From AP-15 sp963797115 (GTDB lineage: Bacteria > Pseudomonadota > Alphaproteobacteria > ATCC43930 > CGMCC-115725), in contig CAWCOH010000007.1 of the NCBI GenBank assembly GCA_963797115.1, positions 124,001 through 188,000 on the forward strand: a stretch of 64,000 bases of DNA. Reading direction: 5' to 3'. Under the pieces are notes generated by a model. That model worked only from the letters and a program-made list of their open reading frames with translations. It was not told the DNA's origin and did not search any database. The position numbers and the translations under genes are program-made. Positions 1 to 7,735 of the stretch are shown here, one piece after another. Position 1 is the first letter of the stretch; each line of letters opens with the position of its first letter.

Positions 1-1
1 G

Positions 2-920
2 CGCGATCTCGGATGCGGCATCGTCGGGGTCTCCGACCGCAACGAGCGGGATCGCCCGGGACCGCGCCGAGCGCTTCGGCAGCACGCCCTTCACCGACTA
101 TCGCCGGATGATCGACGCGACGCGGCCGGAATTCGTCATCGCTCTCGGCCGGCATTGCGACATGCCTGAGACGTTTCGTTGTCTCGTCGATGCCGGCATC
201 CCGTTCATCATGGAGAAGCCGTGGGGCACCAACCCCGACACCGTGGCGCGTCTCGCTCGCCTCGCCGCCGAGAAGGGTGCGTGGGTCTCGGTCCCGTTCA
301 TGGTCCGCTATTCGTTCTGGGCGGCGACCGTGAAGCGGATGATCGCAGCCGGCGAGTTCGGCCGGATCTCGCACATCCTCTATCGCGGGATCCGCCCGAC
401 GATGCGGCGCTATGTCGAATGGGACTCGCCGTGGATGGCGGAGAAGTCACAGGCCGGCGGCGGCGCCCTCTTAAACCTCGGCGGACACGGCTTCGACATC
501 GCCCGCTTTATCACCGGCGAGGAGCCTCGGGTGGTGTCCGCCGTCGTCAGCCGGCAGGTGCACGATGCCGAGGTCGAGGACTACGCGCTGGCCACGATGC
601 GCACGCCGAGCGGCATCCTCATTCACAACGAGGTCGGCTACACGATGCCGACCTGGCCCGCGAACCAGACCGACGGCGAGCAGAAGGTTGCGGGCGAGCG
701 CCTGTTGCTGCGCCAGGTGACGGGTGGATTGCAGATCCTGGCGCCCGGTCGCGACGAGACCATCCCGCAGCCGCCGGAATGGGAGGCCGGCTACCCGCGT
801 GCAGTCCGGGAGGCGCTGGAAGCCCATGGCCGTGGCGACCCGCCGCCGATCCCGGCGAGCGAATGCGCGCGTGCCGTTCACCTGATCTTCGAGGCCTACC
901 GGGCCGCGGGCCTGCGGTAG
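2..920 (+). CDS. Gfo/Idh/MocA family oxidoreductase, 5'-partial, probable frameshift near 50
   Basis: NAD(P)-dependent sugar or inositol-type dehydrogenase; substrate not predictable. The gene enters from the left edge. From the ATG at 108 the frame is open for 270 residues and carries the family motif MEKPWG (about 35-40 after that ATG) and the GGHGFD segment holding the usual catalytic histidine. The end of the Rossmann fold (GCGIVGVSDRN) reads in the frame starting at base 2, whereas AERFGSTPFTDY and everything after read in the frame starting at base 3. One base therefore appears lost or gained between about 45 and 62. Family identity is firm from motifs; the frame break could be a sequencing error or a real lesion. 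Confidence 0.8.
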   Translation, partial: AISDAASSGSPTATSGIARDRAERFGSTPFTDYRRMIDATRPEFVIALGRHCDMPETFRCLVDAGIPFIMEKPWGTNPDTVARLARLAAEKGAWVSVPFMVRYSFWAATVKRMIAAGEFGRISHILYRGIRPTMRRYVEWDSPWMAEKSQAGGGALLNLGGHGFDIARFITGEEPRVVSAVVSRQVHDAEVEDYALATMRTPSGILIHNEVGYTMPTWPANQTDGEQKVAGERLLLRQVTGGLQILAPGRDETIPQPPEWEAGYPRAVREALEAHGRGDPPPIPASECARAVHLIFEAYRAAGLR

Positions 921-1062
921 CGCGCCAGGGATCCGAACGGGCGCGACATTCGTACTGCGCCGGTGCGTTTCGGACGCCACATCGATGGGGTCGAGGCGCT
1001 GGCGCACGGCGCGATTGCATGACATCGTGGGCATTCACGTACATTACGCGGGGCCCAAATTC

Positions 1063-1476
1063 ATGTCCGACACATCCTGGGAAGCGGCGATGGCGCAGCT
1101 GGCGGCAGCGCAGCGTGACTTCATGAACGGCGATGCATCCGGGCTGCAGCAGATCTATTCGCATCGCGATGACGTGACCGTGATGGGTGGCTTCGGCGGT
1201 TTTGAACATAGCTGGGGGGAAGTCGGGCCCCGGCTCGCTTGGGCGGCATCGCACTTTCACGGCGGCGACTACAGTCAACAGGACATCAGCATTACCGTAG
1301 GCACCGATGTTGCCTGTCTGGTGTGCCTCGAACGCTGGGCGCGCAAGGCGGCGGACGGGCGGCCAATACCCGTTATGGAACTGCGGGTTACCCAAACGTT
1401 CCGGCTGGAGGGCGACCGATGGCGGCTCGTCCATCGCCATGCCGACGAGCTGGTGCAGAAACGCGAACCCGCCTAA
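1063..1476 (+). CDS. SnoaL-like / DUF4440-type nuclear-transport-factor-2-fold protein
   Basis: Small cytoplasmic alpha+beta cone-fold protein of 137 residues. The MSDTSWEAAMAQLAAAQRDF start, the FGGFEHSWGEVGPRL middle and a C-terminal WRLVHRHAD strand match the ketosteroid-isomerase-like families that end in a W-x-hydrophobic-V-H-x-H pattern. The ATG at 1063 is chosen because the longer frame from 985 adds a low-quality arginine-rich leader. These proteins bind small hydrophobic ligands or act as isomerases and hydrolases; nothing here fixes a substrate. It ends 38 nt before the transporter gene on the same strand, so the two may be co-transcribed. Confidence 0.7.
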   Translation: MSDTSWEAAMAQLAAAQRDFMNGDASGLQQIYSHRDDVTVMGGFGGFEHSWGEVGPRLAWAASHFHGGDYSQQDISITVGTDVACLVCLERWARKAADGRPIPVMELRVTQTFRLEGDRWRLVHRHADELVQKREPA

Positions 1477-1514
1477 GCAACCCGCCGGCTCCGGGTGATA
1501 AGTTTTCAGTCGCC

Positions 1515-3776
1515 ATGTCTTTGACCTCTCCCTCGGCAGCTCCGGAATTTGGCCGGAGAGCGCGCTCATCACCCTGGAAACCGCATGGAATTCGTTCGAT
1601 CGGCCTGCCGATCTGGATCCTGATCGGCGCGAGTGTCGGCATCATTGCCGGCATCGTGCTCGGCGAGCGCACCGCCATCTTGAGGCCGCTCGGCTCCGCT
1701 TACGCGATGATGCTGCAGGTCGCGGTCTATCCCTATCTCTTATGTTCGCTGCTCTGGGGTCTGGGGCGGCTACAGCCAGCCATGGCGCGACGGCTGTTCG
1801 CCGCGAGCTGGAGCGTCTACGTATTGATGTGGTCGCTGACCTTCGGCGCGATCTGGCTGATCTCGCACGCTATCCCGCCACCGCCGCTGCCGACCGTGTT
1901 AACCCCCAACACGGCGCAGCAGCCGGCCGGCTTTCTCGATCTCCTGATCCCCGCCAATGTGTTTGATGCCCTGGGTCGTAATTATGTGCCCGCGGTCGTG
2001 ATCTTTGCCATCGTCTATGGGGTCGCGGTCCAGAACATTCCAAAAAAGGCCGCCTTGTTCGAAGTTCTTGACGCAATCAAGGTCGCCAGCGTGACAATCT
2101 GGGGTTGGATCGTGCGGTTTGCGCCGATCGGCGTGTTCGCGCTGTTCGCCGCCGCCGCCGGGACCATCGAGCCCGATCGGATGGGCGGGCTGCTGCTCTA
2201 TGTCGGCCTCTTCCTGATCGGCACCTTGCTGCTCTGCTTTGTCGTGCTGCCGGCCGTGCTCGCGGCGATTGCCCCCGTCGGCCATCGCGAAATCCTGCGT
2301 GAATTGCGGCCGGCCTTTGTATTGGCCATGGTCACGACATTATCGGTCGTGGCGCTCCCTTTCGTGCAAACGGCGGCTGAAGAGATTGCCGCCCGGGCAG
2401 GGTGTCCGGAGAGCGAGGAGCGCACCGACATCATCCAGGCGAGCCTGTCGCTCAGCTATGTTTTGGCCCAGCTGGGCAATTACTTTCTCTATTTGCTGAT
2501 GCTCTACGCCGCATTTGTGCACCACGCCCGATTGACCACACCCGAGCAAGTACTGCTGCCTATGTGGACATTGCTGTCGGGGTTCGGCTCGCCGACGGCG
2601 ACAGTCGACGGCGTCGCCTTTCTCGCCAGCTGGATGCGGCTGCCAGCCGACGTACTGGAGCTATTTCTCGAAACCTGGACCGTGACGCGCTACGGTCAAG
2701 TAGCTCTGTCGGTCATGGGTTTCGGCTTCGCCACCACGTTGGTGCCGCTCGTCTATTTCGGGAAGCTGAGGCTGCGCGGAGCGCGGCTGTCGGGCGTGCT
2801 GGCGGCGAGCGTCGGCTTGTTTGCCGTCGTGGCCTGGGGCGGAACGCAATTGCGCCCGTTGCTGCTGCCGGGGCCGACCAACGCGCTGCTGCCTTTGACC
2901 CTGGACCCAACCCTAGTACGATCGGTCGAGGTCGCACTCGAGCGCGACCCGCCTCGGGACGGGGTTACTGCTCCGGCCGGCCGCACTCCGACTTTGCTAT
3001 CAATCCAGAAGAGCGGCGTCCTGCGCGTCGGCTACAACCCTTACGTGATCCCGTTCAGCTATTGGAACGAGCGCCGTGACCTCGTCGGCTTTGATATCTC
3101 CTACGCCTACCAGCTGGCGGCCGACCTTAATGTCCGGCTCGACCTGATCCCTTTCCATTGGCAGGACCTGTCAGAGGATCTTATCCGGGGTCAGTTCGAC
3201 TTGGCGATGGCGGGCATCTATGTAACCGACGACCGCCTGAAGAGTTTGACGGTTTCTCGCTCCTACTACCAAAGCCCGGTGGCGTTGATCGTTGCGGCCG
3301 ATCGCGCCGCCGAGTTCCTCGACCGTGACGCAATCCTCGCTATGCCGCAGCTGCGGCTCGCGGTGTTTGACGACCCGGTATTGGTACCGATGCTGCGGCG
3401 GCTGTTTCCGAATGCTGAGATCGAAATCGTCCCCGATTACAGTGTTCTGCCGTCGATGGCCGGTCGCATCGAGGGGGCTATCTGGACCCTCGAGCAGGCG
3501 AGCGCCTGGGCCGCCGCGCATCCGGGCTTCACTGCAGTGCAGCCCACCGGCACCGGAAGCCCCATCCTCCTGGCCTATCTGATGCCACCGGGCTCGGACA
3601 GCTTCCGCCAATATCTCGATCAGTGGCTGGAACTGAAGGCCGCCGACGGTTTCCGCGCCGCCCAGATCGACTACTGGATCAACGGCAAGCCCCGCGCCCA
3701 GGGCCAGCCTCGTTGGAACCTGCTCGATACGCTCTTCCCAGCCTCCGGCCGTGAATCCGACCATCCCCGGTTTTGA
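1515..3776 (+). CDS. Dicarboxylate/amino-acid:cation symporter (DAACS) fused to a periplasmic binding domain (SBP_bac_3)
   Basis: A 753-residue inner-membrane protein. Residues about 30-445 are a glutamate/dicarboxylate symporter: a first helix at about 32-50, the segment LIPANVFDALGRNYVPAVV near 144-162 and a re-entrant-loop motif GSPTATVDGVAFL. A last hydrophobic helix is followed from about residue 500 by a complete family-3 solute-binding domain beginning GVLRVGYNPYVIPFSYW and containing GFDISYAYQLAADL. Ordinary DAACS proteins stop near 430 residues and family-3 binding proteins normally serve ABC transporters, so a tethered binding protein on a secondary carrier is unusual. The ATG at 1515 is the first plausible start; the frame is open upstream but without membrane-protein character. 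The binding domain is expected on the periplasmic face. Likely substrates are amino or organic acids. Confidence 0.85.
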   Translation: MSLTSPSAAPEFGRRARSSPWKPHGIRSIGLPIWILIGASVGIIAGIVLGERTAILRPLGSAYAMMLQVAVYPYLLCSLLWGLGRLQPAMARRLFAASWSVYVLMWSLTFGAIWLISHAIPPPPLPTVLTPNTAQQPAGFLDLLIPANVFDALGRNYVPAVVIFAIVYGVAVQNIPKKAALFEVLDAIKVASVTIWGWIVRFAPIGVFALFAAAAGTIEPDRMGGLLLYVGLFLIGTLLLCFVVLPAVLAAIAPVGHREILRELRPAFVLAMVTTLSVVALPFVQTAAEEIAARAGCPESEERTDIIQASLSLSYVLAQLGNYFLYLLMLYAAFVHHARLTTPEQVLLPMWTLLSGFGSPTATVDGVAFLASWMRLPADVLELFLETWTVTRYGQVALSVMGFGFATTLVPLVYFGKLRLRGARLSGVLAASVGLFAVVAWGGTQLRPLLLPGPTNALLPLTLDPTLVRSVEVALERDPPRDGVTAPAGRTPTLLSIQKSGVLRVGYNPYVIPFSYWNERRDLVGFDISYAYQLAADLNVRLDLIPFHWQDLSEDLIRGQFDLAMAGIYVTDDRLKSLTVSRSYYQSPVALIVAADRAAEFLDRDAILAMPQLRLAVFDDPVLVPMLRRLFPNAEIEIVPDYSVLPSMAGRIEGAIWTLEQASAWAAAHPGFTAVQPTGTGSPILLAYLMPPGSDSFRQYLDQWLELKAADGFRAAQIDYWINGKPRAQGQPRWNLLDTLFPASGRESDHPRF

Positions 3777-3927
3777 CAGTTTCGATGTTGCAAGACGTTG
3801 CTTTGGTGGGAATAAATGCTCGCTCAACCAGGGTGGCAGCGCAGCCGGCCGCCTCCGTCGCCGGGGTTGCTCTGCGGCCTTTTCGGCGTGTATCAGAAAA
3901 TCGGGTCCGATCGACGGGGGCAGACTG

Positions 3928-4785
3928 GTGGGCGTGACGATCCGTGAAGCGGCCGGCGGGGATGCTGTGGAATGCGGGCGCATCCTCTATGCGGCCTTCG
4001 CCGGCATTGCCAATCAGCACAATTTTCCGCCGGACTTTCCGTCCATCGCCGCCGCGACCGATGTCGCCGCGATGCTGATTGCCGATCGGGGCTTCCATGG
4101 GCTGGTGGCGGAAGAGGACGGCCATATCGTCGGCAGCAATTTCATGGACCAGCGCTCGCCGGTCGGCGGCATCGGGCCGATTTCGGTCGATCCCGCGGCG
4201 CAGAACCGGGGCGTTGGCCGCACCCTGATGCAGGCGATGCTCGACTATGCGGCGGCGCGCGACCATGCCGGTATCCGCCTGGTGCAGACCGCCTACCACA
4301 ATCGCTCGCTCGCCCTTTACACGCGCCTCGGCTTTGTCACGCGCGAACCGCTTTCCGTTATGCGAGGCTCGCCGCTCTGCATCAATTTCGCCGGCTATGA
4401 GGTTCGTTCGGCGACATCCGGGGATGTCGCCGCCTGCAACGAGATCTGCCGTCAAGTGCACGGCTTCGACCGCGACGCCGAACTCGCCGAAGCAGTGCGC
4501 GAAAGAAGGGCCACGATTGTCGAACATCTCGGGCGGATCACCGGCTATGCCACAGCAATCGGCTTCTTTGCCCATGCGGTAGCCGAGAGCAATCAGGACC
4601 TGAAGGCGCTGATCGGCGCTGCACAGGTGCTTGCGGGGCCCGGGTTTCTGCTCCCCACACGAAACCACGACCTCTTCAACTGGTGCCTCGAAACCCGGCT
4701 CCAGCTGCTGATGCAGATGACCTTGATGACGATCGGCCTCTACAACGAACCAAGCGGAGCCTACCTGCCCTCGATCCTGTACTAG
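3928..4785 (+). CDS. GNAT family N-acetyltransferase with C-terminal extension
   Basis: Acetyl-CoA-dependent acyltransferase. The N-terminal half is a GNAT fold: VTIREAAGGDAVECGRIL start, GLVAEEDGHIVGSNF strand, GPISVDPAAQNRGVGRTLM with the R-x-x-G-x-G/A-type CoA loop near residues 88-100, and ALYTRLGFVTREPL. The second half (about 150-285) looks like a degenerate second GNAT repeat, as in two-domain YitI-like proteins, ending in the conserved-looking SGAYLPSILY. The GTG at 3928 has a G-rich ribosome-binding stretch about 8 nt upstream; the ATG at 3751 lies inside the preceding gene and would add a basic, unstructured leader. Substrate unknown. Confidence 0.72.
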   Translation: MGVTIREAAGGDAVECGRILYAAFAGIANQHNFPPDFPSIAAATDVAAMLIADRGFHGLVAEEDGHIVGSNFMDQRSPVGGIGPISVDPAAQNRGVGRTLMQAMLDYAAARDHAGIRLVQTAYHNRSLALYTRLGFVTREPLSVMRGSPLCINFAGYEVRSATSGDVAACNEICRQVHGFDRDAELAEAVRERRATIVEHLGRITGYATAIGFFAHAVAESNQDLKALIGAAQVLAGPGFLLPTRNHDLFNWCLETRLQLLMQMTLMTIGLYNEPSGAYLPSILY

Positions 4786-4797
4786 GCGCCATCGGGT

Positions 4798-5052
4798 TCA
4801 GGCGGCGCGCCGGATTTCGCACAGATAGGAGCGGTGCGAGGCCGTTCCGCTCACCGGATCGCGCACCGCGGTGCCGATCAGCAGGTTGAAATTGGCCCCC
4901 GTCGATCGGAACGGGTCATAGCCGGGTTGGCCGAGTTCGGCGCAGGCCTGCCAATACCCGTGCTCGCCGACGACGACGCGCGGATCGAGACTGTCGTTGA
5001 ACCGGGCGCGGGCGCGCACCATGCCTTCCGGCGTCTCGATGGCAAAAAAATC
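4798..5052 (-). pseudogene. C-terminal remnant of a molybdopterin oxidoreductase
   Basis: Only the last 84 codons survive, from a stop at 5053-5055 (reading on the minus strand) to the natural terminator at 4798-4800. The reading FAIETPEGMVRARARFND, GEHGYWQACAELGQPGYD, NLLIGTAVRDPVSG and HRSYLCEIRR matches the dinucleotide-cofactor binding domain that closes bis-MGD oxidoreductases. There is no start codon and no N-terminal or catalytic part, so this is a gene scar. It is not a copy of the molybdoenzyme at 7736, whose C terminus differs. Confidence 0.75.
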
Positions 5053-5187
5053 TCAGAATAAACCCACACCTATAGTTCAACCACAACCGCCTATACGGCA
5101 ACCACAACCCAAGCCAATTACAAAATAATCGCGCCGTCACGGTGCCCGAGTAAGGATGGGGAAATCATCTTCTGGCATACCGCCCGG

Positions 5188-5391
5188 ATGCCAGACGAAT
5201 ACCGCCCGATCCAACCACGACGCAATCCCGAGGACATCGATCTCGCGGCGATCAAGACCGACCTTGAATTCGTCATGGAGCAGCTATCGCAGCTCCCGAC
5301 ACGAAAAGAACAAGCCTTCAGACCGCTCTATGTGATGATCGGATCTGCCGGGATCGTCGTCGGCTGGTTCGAGCTTTTCTGGCGGCATTGA
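5188..5391 (+). CDS. Small single-pass membrane protein, function unknown
   Basis: A 67-residue protein: a charged N-terminal half with PEDIDLAAIKTDLEFVMEQL, predicted to be an amphipathic helix or short coiled coil, then one hydrophobic segment near the C terminus (LYVMIGSAGIVVGWFELFW). This charged-helix plus tail-anchor layout is common in small rhizobial proteins of unknown role. The ribosome-binding site is weak, and the same frame is open a little upstream, so the start is uncertain. It opens the AT-richer stretch that runs to about 6990. Confidence 0.5.
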   Translation: MPDEYRPIQPRRNPEDIDLAAIKTDLEFVMEQLSQLPTRKEQAFRPLYVMIGSAGIVVGWFELFWRH

Positions 5392-5487
5392 CCGCGACGG
5401 GAATAGCGAAGCTTTAAGGAATTGAAAACCACTTACGGCGGATTATCGAGGGCGAAACTCTCTCGATAGGGTAGACCGATAAGTCGC

Positions 5488-5715
5488 TTGCTTACCGTCG
5501 CTGCCGTGGCATTCGTGCTGATCGCCCCAACGCCCGGTTTCGCCGGTAAAGTGAATCCAAATTGGGAATATGTGCCACCCGGTCACGAACACCGCGGCTA
5601 TCATCGGACAGTTCCCAACGGCACGAAATGCGACAACTACTCAACTCAAGGGAACACAAACCCTTGGAACGGTAAGCCGGGAACGAAATCGCCCGCACCC
5701 GAGAGATGTAACTAA
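5488..5715 (+). CDS. Small secreted protein, function unknown
   Basis: Starts at TTG and encodes 75 residues. The first 20 form a Sec signal peptide (LTVAAVAFVLIAPTPGFAG, cleavage expected after GFA). The mature part is short and rich in asparagine, glycine, proline and histidine, with two cysteines (KCDNYS and the terminal RCN) that could form a disulphide in the periplasm. No family recognised. It lies 24 nt upstream of another secreted protein, so the two may form an operon. Confidence 0.5.
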   Translation: MLTVAAVAFVLIAPTPGFAGKVNPNWEYVPPGHEHRGYHRTVPNGTKCDNYSTQGNTNPWNGKPGTKSPAPERCN

Positions 5716-5739
5716 CCTCTCAAGCTTGGAGTAAATGTT

Positions 5740-6207
5740 ATGTTGGGTAAGCTCAAAGCCTCTGCGGCTGCCGTTATCTCATTAAGTTTGTTCCCATTAC
5801 CAAGTAACGCGAATGGTACCGATACGGTTTGGCTATCTTGCGTTAGCGATCCAACTCCGCAGGTTAATGGTCCGACGTTTTCACACACGCTTATGATTGA
5901 TTGGCAAGGACAGAAAGTCTTCGCCTATGAAAATGATCTTCTCTATAACATTTCCTGGTCGCCGCCAGCCAATGACCCAGGCGCGACGCGCGGCATAATT
6001 TACAAGGTCGGCTATAACTTACAGTTTACGCCAGATGTTGTTTCATTCTCATATGCGGAACCTTTCGGTTCTGGCTTAACAAGCATCTATGTCAATCGTC
6101 GAAACCTCTTTATAACCAAAACCACTCTCAGAAAAGATGATAATTACTATGGAAGGGGAACCTGTTCGTTTATCGAGCCGAGAGAACCCCATTCCCGGCA
6201 GTTCTGA
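5740..6207 (+). CDS. Secreted protein, function unknown
   Basis: A 155-residue protein with an N-terminal signal peptide (MLGKLKASAAAVISLSLFPL, cleavage near PSNANG). The mature part is beta-rich, with alternating aromatic residues (VWLSCV, MIDWQGQKVFAYEN, YNISWSPP) and two cysteines placed to bridge the ends of the domain. Layout and length resemble many periplasmic hypothetical proteins of soil alphaproteobacteria, but no named domain is recognised. Base composition is clearly more AT-rich than the flanking catabolic genes, suggesting acquisition by transfer. Confidence 0.6.
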   Translation: MLGKLKASAAAVISLSLFPLPSNANGTDTVWLSCVSDPTPQVNGPTFSHTLMIDWQGQKVFAYENDLLYNISWSPPANDPGATRGIIYKVGYNLQFTPDVVSFSYAEPFGSGLTSIYVNRRNLFITKTTLRKDDNYYGRGTCSFIEPREPHSRQF

Positions 6208-6217
6208 CATTTGACCC

Positions 6218-6325
6218 GTGCGCCGTTTCCTTATCCCTATAATCGCTGGCATCGCGCTTTCATTGCCAGCCGTGGCGCAAGACGCCAATACTTGCGGATG
6301 TTGCCGATCGAATATATATGACTAA
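6218..6325 (+). CDS. Possible 35-residue secreted peptide with a CGCC motif
   Basis: GTG-initiated ORF (VRRFLIPIIAGIALSLPAVA then QDANTCGCCRSNIYD). The first 20 residues form a good signal peptide with an A-x-A cleavage site. The predicted mature product is 15 residues with three clustered cysteines, compatible with metal binding or disulphides. It sits between two genes of the same strand, 10 nt after the stop of the previous one. It may be a real peptide or the truncated head of a lost larger gene; I cannot tell which. Confidence 0.3.
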   Translation: MRRFLIPIIAGIALSLPAVAQDANTCGCCRSNIYD

Positions 6326-6349
6326 TTATAGATCAGGGAGAAAACTTAA

Positions 6350-6889
6350 ATGAGTCCATCAGATTATGCGTTGATTATAAGTATCGTCTCGATTTTAACT
6401 GCAATCGGTGCTTTGGTTTGGAACATCTGGCAAAAGTTCATCTTCGTAAGACCGACTTTACAGGTCTCATTCGGCAGATGGACGGTGGTACGACCCGGAG
6501 TGCCAGCCAGTTCCGATCCCCACCGGCTATTAATGCTGACCGTTACGAACCTGGGTCCGGGGACTGCCATGCTAACTGCCTGTGCCGCAGCGTCCAAGAA
6601 GCGCTGGTGGAAGCGTGCTAAGTCTTATGCGCTACTCAATCCGATACAGGGCGACCCTACAGACCCGAACCCGGTTGGTATCGGACCATTTGGTGGTGGT
6701 TTGCCAGCGAAAATTGACGCGGGAGAGGTAAAGTCGTTTTATTTTCCATACAAAAAGGATTGCTTTCTACAAGAAGACTTGGCTCGCGTAGGCATCAACG
6801 ATACATATCACCGGCTCATCTGGTGTCACCGAAGCGATATGCGGAAAGTCTACGAATCGTACAGGCGGGATTTCGAGGCTACACATTAA
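6350..6889 (+). CDS. N-terminally membrane-anchored protein, function unknown
   Basis: A 179-residue protein: one transmembrane helix at about 6-25 (YALIISIVSILTAIGALVWN), then a soluble domain with the pattern LLMLTVTNLGPGTAML typical of an immunoglobulin-like strand pair, a basic KKRWWKRAK patch and a C-terminal charged helix (DMRKVYESYRRDF). Similar anchored proteins with a NLGPG strand occur as uncharacterised proteins in many bacteria. Last gene of the AT-rich cassette. Confidence 0.55.
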   Translation: MSPSDYALIISIVSILTAIGALVWNIWQKFIFVRPTLQVSFGRWTVVRPGVPASSDPHRLLMLTVTNLGPGTAMLTACAAASKKRWWKRAKSYALLNPIQGDPTDPNPVGIGPFGGGLPAKIDAGEVKSFYFPYKKDCFLQEDLARVGINDTYHRLIWCHRSDMRKVYESYRRDFEATH

Positions 6890-7068
6890 CTATGTTTTCT
6901 GCACATAAAGTGTGTGATTTATGGACAAAGCCCCCCCAGGGGCAGAGAGGGAGCAGGACAAACACTCCGCTGTCATATCAGCAACCATAAAATTGTCTAA
7001 TTAGCACTTCATACATCGGAACTTTGGCACGTCCCCGATGGGCTGCCGATGAGACCGAGGAGGTGCCG
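6890..7068. other. AT-rich intergenic segment with no gene seen
   Basis: No convincing coding region. It contains a run of cytosines in gcccccccagg and the stretch ccataaaattgtctaatta, which loosely resembles cataaagttgtcctaata near 31492 just upstream of the zinc-ribbon transposase-like gene. That similarity is short and could be chance. Confidence 0.35.
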
Positions 7069-7578
7069 ATGACTGATGTGCTTTTATCAAGACCGCCGCG
7101 GGCGGGGCGGGGGCGGCCGTTCGCAAAGGGACAGTCGGGCAACCCCGCCGGCCGCCCGGCGGGCTCCCCCAACAAGAAGACCCTCGCCGCTGCCGTGCTG
7201 CTCGACGGCGAGGCCGAGGCCTTGACGCGCCGCGCCGTCGAGCTGGCATTCGCCGGCGACCCGACGGCGATGCGGCTCTGTATCGAACGCATTCTGCCGC
7301 CGTGCCGCGAACGCTCGGTCAAGTTCGCGCTGCCGCCGATCGAGAGCGACGCCGACATCGCCCCCGCCATGAAGTCCGTCACCTCCGCACTCGCCGCGGG
7401 CGTCATCACGCCGGGGGAGGCGGAGAGGATCGCGGCGGTGGTCGACACCTTCGTCCGGGCGATCGAGACCAGCGACTTCGAGCGGCGCCTGAAGATCGTC
7501 GAGGACGAGCAGGCCGCTCAGTCCGAACATATGCCCGGTATGTTCGGCACCGGACCGGGCGGACAATTCAATCTATAG
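7069..7578 (+). CDS. DUF5681 domain-containing protein
   Basis: A 169-residue protein opening with the signature RGRPFAKGQSGNPAGRPAGS, the glycine- and arginine-rich motif that defines DUF5681, followed by a helical domain (LTRRAVELAFAGDPTAMRLC, ERILPPCRER). The family is frequent next to mobile DNA and phage packaging genes in alphaproteobacteria; a role in small-terminase-like DNA binding has been suggested but is unproven. The ATG at 7069 follows an excellent GAGGAGGT ribosome-binding site; the longer start at 7024 is unlikely. A decayed second copy lies at 37910-38472. Confidence 0.78.
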   Translation: MTDVLLSRPPRAGRGRPFAKGQSGNPAGRPAGSPNKKTLAAAVLLDGEAEALTRRAVELAFAGDPTAMRLCIERILPPCRERSVKFALPPIESDADIAPAMKSVTSALAAGVITPGEAERIAAVVDTFVRAIETSDFERRLKIVEDEQAAQSEHMPGMFGTGPGGQFNL

Positions 7579-7735
7579 GAGAACTTTGCTGTAAATTCGC
7601 TGTATATTTCGCGATGGGCAGTGTTCGTAAAACCTTTGATTGGGGCATTGGCAGAGCGCAACGTCCCCTCGTCAGATATCGACCCGGTGGCGTCATCCTT
7701 ATATTCTTAGGCGCACCCTAGGATGCAGGCGACTC

